Shown in pieces: positions 59,228 to 64,000 of a stretch of 64,000 bases of DNA. The stretch lies in assembly GCA_026874595.1 (NCBI GenBank), contig CM049306.1, positions 100,369,642 to 100,433,641 of the forward strand. The letters are read 5' to 3'. This DNA comes from Sipunculus nudus (taxonomy: Eukaryota; Annelida; Sipuncula; Golfingiida; Sipunculidae). The notes beneath the pieces were generated by a model. The model searched no databases. It was not told the DNA's origin and saw only the letters and a program-made list of their open reading frames with translations. Both the position numbers and the translations under genes were made by a program. Numbering within the stretch: the first letter of the stretch is position 1; each line of letters starts with the position of its first letter.

Positions 59228-59400
59228 TAAAGAGGACAGTTTGTGGCAGCAGTTTGGGCGCCGGACTCAACAGAGGACAGATCGTGAGTTTGAGTATCAG
59301 CCGAGTATCAGGTGTTCGGTGTTATTACCCAGCAGAGTATAATAACAGAAAGCCTCGATCCCTGAGTATAGAAACATTAGGATACTGTCTTCATTAATGG
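59228..59400 (+). repeat. Degenerate tRNA-derived SINE
   Basis: GTGGCAGCAGTTTGGGCG resembles an A box with D-arm, GCCGGACTC an anticodon region, and GATCGTGAGTTTGAGTATC a decayed B box (GGTTCGANTCC-like). The order and spacing fit a tRNA head, followed by an unrelated body. It is not a functional tRNA. Confidence 0.5.
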
Positions 59401-59579
59401 AGCAAATCACAGAGCTGTTCATTGACATCTTCTTCGTATAATTTAGAAAGTACTAACCAGTGGATAACTTGATAGTTTTTTTTTATTACTGGGGCATAAA
59501 AATATCTCCGAAAAATATAAATTAATTACAAATAACTGGGGGAAAAATAGATATATTGACAGATGTTACAGCTGAACGT

Positions 59580-59627
59580 GGGGGGGGGGGGGGGGGGGGG
59601 GGTCGGGCATCCCCCTCTGGTTCCGCC
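59580..59627. repeat. G23 run with hAT-type terminus
   Basis: G 59580-59602, then CCCCCTCTGGTTCCGCCACT and G. The last bases are the complement of CAGTGGCGGAACC, a hAT-like terminus. The matching left end was not found. Confidence 0.55.
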
Positions 59628-60708
59628 ACTGGTTCGTCGGACCAAGTCCGGGGATATGGAATCAAGGTCAGATTATTCGGAGAGCGTCACACAAGCAAGG
59701 CCCCAGCACTAGATACACATGACTGGCATCGACACGTGCCGCGAGAGCACGTTTACTAACATATATAAGGAATTTTTCCGGCATGTAGAGAAAGAAAACC
59801 CGATTTATCAAATTGGACACTTAAAGTGTATATATGACACCAAATGACGATTTAGCAACAGTCCAAATATCGAATATATATTCAACTGCGAATTCACTCC
59901 CATAAATATGTTTTCCGTTGATTTGATGATCTTGCGGAACACCTGTGTTTCTGTTGCTTTGAATGAAATACGAGAAGCTTGTCCTTTACACAGCTACAAA
60001 AACTCCGAATATCTCTCGATTAGCACACGCGTTTTTTTAATTATCATTTTGGCATGTGAACTGACAAGAAATAGGTCATGTATAATTCTAATGTATACCT
60101 ATTTTTATATAATTAGTAAATATAAACATGAGTGAGATTTAAAAAGGTAGGCCTATGCACATTGCAGTGACTTTTATGCGGTGCACGCCGGGCGAATAAC
60201 CCAGTATACCCCTTCCTGATGAACTTTTCGATTACCCAGCTTGAGAATGCTTCGAATTTTATAAACGCAAATCGTTCAGAAACCATTGTATTAGAATCCT
60301 TAAAATATATGTATTACTTATCCAGATTGCCTCCCACAAATAAAGAGTTTTTCTTTGAATGCTATCCATCAACAGCTTATCCCCAAACAATGTCTTCAAA
60401 ATTAATAAACTAAAAAACTGTTCTGGGTAAAGTTGCTACCAGACATGCTCCAACCAACAAAGTTCAACGAACCATTCGACCTCGATGCAAATAGAATACC
60501 TCCGTCTGAACTCTGGCATCACAACAATATTTTTGCAGGACAGATATAAATGGTTTTAAATGTCCTCCAACTTCATGACTCCCATCAATTTATATCAACG
60601 CCTGTGAGGACAAGCATGAATGCACTTAATTCACTCCAGGTCTCGGTTCTGCTTGATATCCCCACGACTTGAACGTCAGGATCGGATGTCGTAATACCTA
60701 AATAGTTA

Positions 60709-60713
<5 letters not shown>

Positions 60714-60757
<44 letters not shown>
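60714..60757. repeat. (TA)n microsatellite
   Basis: A pure TA run of about 21 units. Confidence 0.95.
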
Positions 60758-60762
<5 letters not shown>

Positions 60763-61026
60763 GAAATCTAGTCCTTTTACTTTAAATAATTATGCTCGGG
60801 TTCACAATAATCACACATAAGATACGCTAGATCTTTAACTCTAAGATCCGACATGCCCGATAAAGTTGTGACGGCGCGGAACAAAACCATGACGTTGTGA
60901 ATAAAAGAAAGTTAACAAATGGTCAAAATTAAGTAGGAACTCATGTTTAGCTTTGTTGAACTAGACGATTCTGACCATATGGCACACATCCACAGTTCAT
61001 CGCTCCTATGTCATGCTTCTACCTAC

Positions 61027-61205
61027 CTTCTTCTCTCCATCCTGGTCCTTTGGCTTTTTCTTGTTCCGTCCACACTTTTCTTGCTCTGTCCATTTCCTGT
61101 CACTGTCGACGTGCATGTCGTCGAAATCCGTGTCTTTTAAAGTCTGCTTTGTACTGGGATTACTCCCGTGAGTGTCAACAGAGCCGTTTGTCACACTTGG
61201 CCAGC
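61027..61205 (-). CDS. Candidate internal coding exon, Lys-rich acidic/basic segment
   Basis: A minus-strand acceptor-like CTGAAG precedes, and a donor AAGAAG/GTAGGT ends, 179 open bases (phase 1 in, phase 0 out). The peptide has WPSVTNGSVDTHGSN, TDFDDMHVDSDRKW and GRNKKKPKDQDGEKK. It is charged, disordered and protein-like. The tail is loosely reminiscent of Lys-rich linkers in La-related proteins, but I do not claim that identity. Its exit phase is compatible with exon 45260/45266-45186. The frame extends upstream to 61249 before a stop, so the acceptor is uncertain. Confidence 0.4.
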
Positions 61206-62119
61206 CTTCAGAATCGGGGTTGGGAACAGTTTGAATAAAAGCGGGTCATTTGTATGTGACAGCGTTTGCGTACACCCAGAACGTGTGGACAAGGTCATTT
61301 TAACAAAAATCTTGACCCTACAGGAATATCGTTTTAATACACGGCAAACGGTAACTTTAGGGGCAAATAAAAGGTACTGAATCCAAGTCTGTTGTATGTC
61401 CAGCTGGCCGATGGACCAAAATGCATCAAAATTGTTGGTTACCATGACAACCTGTATTAATTATCCAGTAACTCTGATGTTTAAATAAATGGCTATAACT
61501 TTGTTGATTTTAAAATATATACATTGAAATAAACAATACAATGTAGCAAATGATAACAATGTTCCTGTAAGAGCACATTTGTGACATTGCATAACTTGTC
61601 ATTTGCAGAGAACAAATTATAATCTCTAACTTTTGCTTTCAAATGGTCAACTCCTGTTATAATTGATTGTGTGTTTAATTCAAACTTTTCATTATACAGG
61701 TCAAAGGTTGCAAGTCAAAGTTATTAATAATTTGGTTTCCTGGTGGGTTATTCCAGTTGGAAGTGGTTGGTTGAATTCAAAATTCACAAACTTACCTGAA
61801 GCGAATATAAACTGTAAATGCTTACATATATAGTACCTATTACTTAAAAATGATCATCAGAATCATTTTTAAACTGATTATATTCATTTGCTACTTTCTA
61901 ATGGATTATGCAAATTGATACAAAATATGTAATAAATATAAAATAATATTGTAGAATTTTTTATCTAGAGGTGAAAAAACTATACATTCTGAGGAAAGCT
62001 GGCAAAGGAATTGTTCACTTGTGGATATAACTTTATTGGATCTATATTATAGTTATTTTGATGTATGATATTACGGTAGGGTGTCATGAACATTTTCAGC
62101 CGCCACAAATTGGTGCATG
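61206..62119. other. Noncoding spacer
   Basis: An RFX X-box match (GTTACCATGACAAC) lies at 61438-61451, and an ideal minus-strand donor (CTTCAG/GTAAGT) near 61795 lacks a convincing exon. AT-rich otherwise. Confidence 0.35.
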
Positions 62120-63275
62120 ATTTCTGCCTTGATCCCCGCAATTCCAGAGTGCTTAAAATCATGTTATTTTGTCCGTAGTCCTTAGAAAATAGGCAACAAT
62201 CACCATATTTAAGGTTTCTATGAAGATTTTACCAGGAACTCCCCAGATACTAAGTTAAAATTACCCTCCTCAAAAGGCTACCACTTGTGTCCAAATGTTT
62301 TCTGGGTGCTCAAAATTAGGTTTTCTGCTCGTAAATCACAGAATATATTTCACAGATGTCACAAATAGACTTGGAAATGACTTTACTGGGTCTTATATTA
62401 GAAGGTCCTAGGTCCATCAGTAAAGTTTTGTGCCCTGCCTGAGGATATAGATTATAAGCGAACTGATACAATTTATGGCCTATCTGACTCCCTGGATGTT
62501 AAAATTCTTGTCTCGCAGAATATGGGTCAACATGGATGAAGTGTTAGAAGATAATAGGGCTTACGGATACAACTTGTGCACTTTCTAGGTCCCCCAAATC
62601 ATGTTTCGGCCAGTCACTCGCAAAATAAATGTTACCATGACCTCATTGGAGGTTTCCAAGGAGATATGCCGAGGACCTCCCTGAATGTCAGATTAGAAGA
62701 TTCTAGGCCAAATGGATGCAATTTATGCCCCGTCTGACTGTCTCGGGGATCAAAATCATAAATTCGGGCCATAGCTCGCAGAATGTATGTCGCCATGACC
62801 TAATTTCAGGTTTCCAATGAGATTTGCCTATGACCCCCAGGTTGTACAGTAAGAAGTTCCTAGTTAAAACGGTTACGGTTTGTGCCCTGTTAACGTCCAA
62901 AAAAAAAAGAGAAAAAAATGCGTGTGTAAGAAAAATTAATAAAGGTTGCGCCATCATTTAAAGGAACTGATGAAAGTATCCATGATCGATATGCATGGGA
63001 AGAATCATGGCAATCATTGCAATAGTTATTCAGATACTGAAGCTTTTGTATCAATGTTTTAATTATTCTAAGGAGCACAAAAAGGCCTCATAGCTCGGAG
63101 AATATACATCGCAGTGAATTAACCCCATATGTCCAAGGTGATTGTTTATTGACCTTCCTGAAGCATCAGCTAGAAGTCTCTGGGTCGAGGGGTAACGATT
63201 TGTGCTGACAGACAGACGGACGATGAATCAAGTGTGATCGCTATAGCTCAGATGACTTTCAGTCAGTTGAGCTAA
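62120..63275 (+). mobile_element. Pearl/Helentron-like element 6
   Basis: The right end at about 63243-63274 is AGCTCAGATGACT, TTC, AGTCAGTTGAGCT, after a GACAGACGGACGATG tail. Modules match elements 3 and 4 (GGGTGCTCAAAATT, GGCCATAGCTCGCAGAATG, CCATGACCTAATTTCAGG). The last part switches to a 340-bp-type unit (GGAACTGATGAAAGTATCCA). The left terminus is not recognisable, so the start is approximate. Confidence 0.55.
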
Positions 63276-64000
63276 AAAGCGGCACAAATTTACATATAAA
63301 ATATGATGGACATTACAGAATATTTTAGAAATGTACCTTGGGAAAATCCATATCCATTTACTGCATACTGACGTTTATTCTAACATTTCATATAATAAAA
63401 ATCAACAATTGTATAGCCATTTATTTTAATATCAGCTATATTGCAAAATTCGCCTAGGTTGCCATGGAAACAATCCGACAGATTTGGATTCATGATCCTT
63501 CATTACCTAAAATGTATGGTATATGATATAGTATGGTTACGATTTGTGCCCTGCTAATGGCCAGAGGGATGGCCTCATAGCAGGACGACGGACTGAAACA
63601 AATTGCTGACGCTTAGCTTGAATAAACGTCGGTGCTGCTCACAATGTATACTAGATATATTATCAAGTTCCAATAAATTCCCTTACCATATGGAACCATA
63701 ACGTTTTACATTTAATATGCATTAAACTTACCTTAGGGGAAAAGGAATGAAACTTGCAGGTAACTGGTTTTTTTGTGTTTTTTTTTTATAATCTACAAAA
63801 ATTACGTTTAAACTGGTCATAATTGACCGGTTATTTTCTGTTAAATTATGCAAATTTATGCTAAATATGCACATTAGCTTGATAAAAATTAAAAATCCAA
63901 AGATAGTTGTTGGATTTGGATCAACATATAAAAAATATCTACGAGCATCGTACATTGTGAGGAATATTTGTAAAGGAATTTTTCATTTGTGAATATGTCC
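63276..64000. other. Noncoding end of window with a repeat fragment
   Basis: 63530-63630 has GGTTACGATTTGTGCCCTGC and GACGGACTG, a scrap of the pearl-like tail. A perfect X-box match GTTGCCATGGAAAC lies at 63458-63471. A minus-strand donor (CCTAAG/GTAAGT) near 63730 has no clear exon. Confidence 0.4.

Larger units (their letters stand above)
58690..61026. other. Noncoding spacer
   Basis: It contains a SINE-like stretch (59228-59400), a G23 run with a hAT-type end (59580-59627) and a TA tract at 60714-60757. The small frames at 59908-60135 and 60219-60413 have no recognisable domain. Confidence 0.4.

Noticed and set aside
1-64000. CRISPR arrays, bacterial operons, phage genes, rRNA genes
   Set aside because: Tandem repeats here lack unique spacers of uniform size, and no prokaryotic coding density or rRNA sequence is visible.

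Overview
This window reads as repeat-dense, AT-rich DNA from an animal nuclear genome, most likely a marine bivalve mollusc. That identification is an inference. It rests on the repeat families: pearl/Helentron-like elements with tandem cores and a terminal hairpin, a Ty3/gypsy element of Gmr1-like gene order, long TA microsatellites, and homopolymer G/C runs of 12-23 nt. No complete host gene, rRNA gene, CRISPR array or bacterial-type operon is visible. Nearly all long open frames are shadows of tandem repeats.

Layout, left to right. 413-2672: pearl/Helentron-like element with about six 340-bp units in a 679-bp dimer pattern. 3857-3943: 87-bp Mutator-like MITE. 6354-8877: second element with the same ends. 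11887-12606: foldback element with a 10-bp target duplication around a tandem core. 13003-14590: a 21-bp and a 48-bp minisatellite. 20124-21312: third pearl-like element, carrying a perfect estrogen-response-element palindrome. 24350-24664: hAT-like MITE. 26775-27187: first copy of a very small LTR element (TRIM). 27775-34819: degenerate LTR retrotransposon on the minus strand, with a tRNA-Pro primer site and the order gag-PR-IN-RT-RNaseH. 39314-39979 and 57982-58680: two longer relatives of the 87-bp MITE in opposite orientation. 48590-52183: pearl-like element invaded by a TRIM and by a solo LTR, the latter itself invaded by a TRIM. 53865-55712 and 62120-63275: further pearl-like copies.

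The most unusual item is the TRIM. Each ~155-bp LTR carries tRNA-type A and B boxes (RNA polymerase III promoter elements), and the body is little more than a tRNA-Pro primer-binding site and a purine tract. It shares its TGTTAC...GTAACA ends and primer choice with the 7-kb element, which suggests that element family as its mobiliser.

Host coding content is limited to short candidate exons recognised from splice signals and an open frame. The best are three minus-strand exons at 61205-61027, 45266-45186 and 40363-40243. Their reading phases are compatible with one gene with large introns. I could not identify their products.
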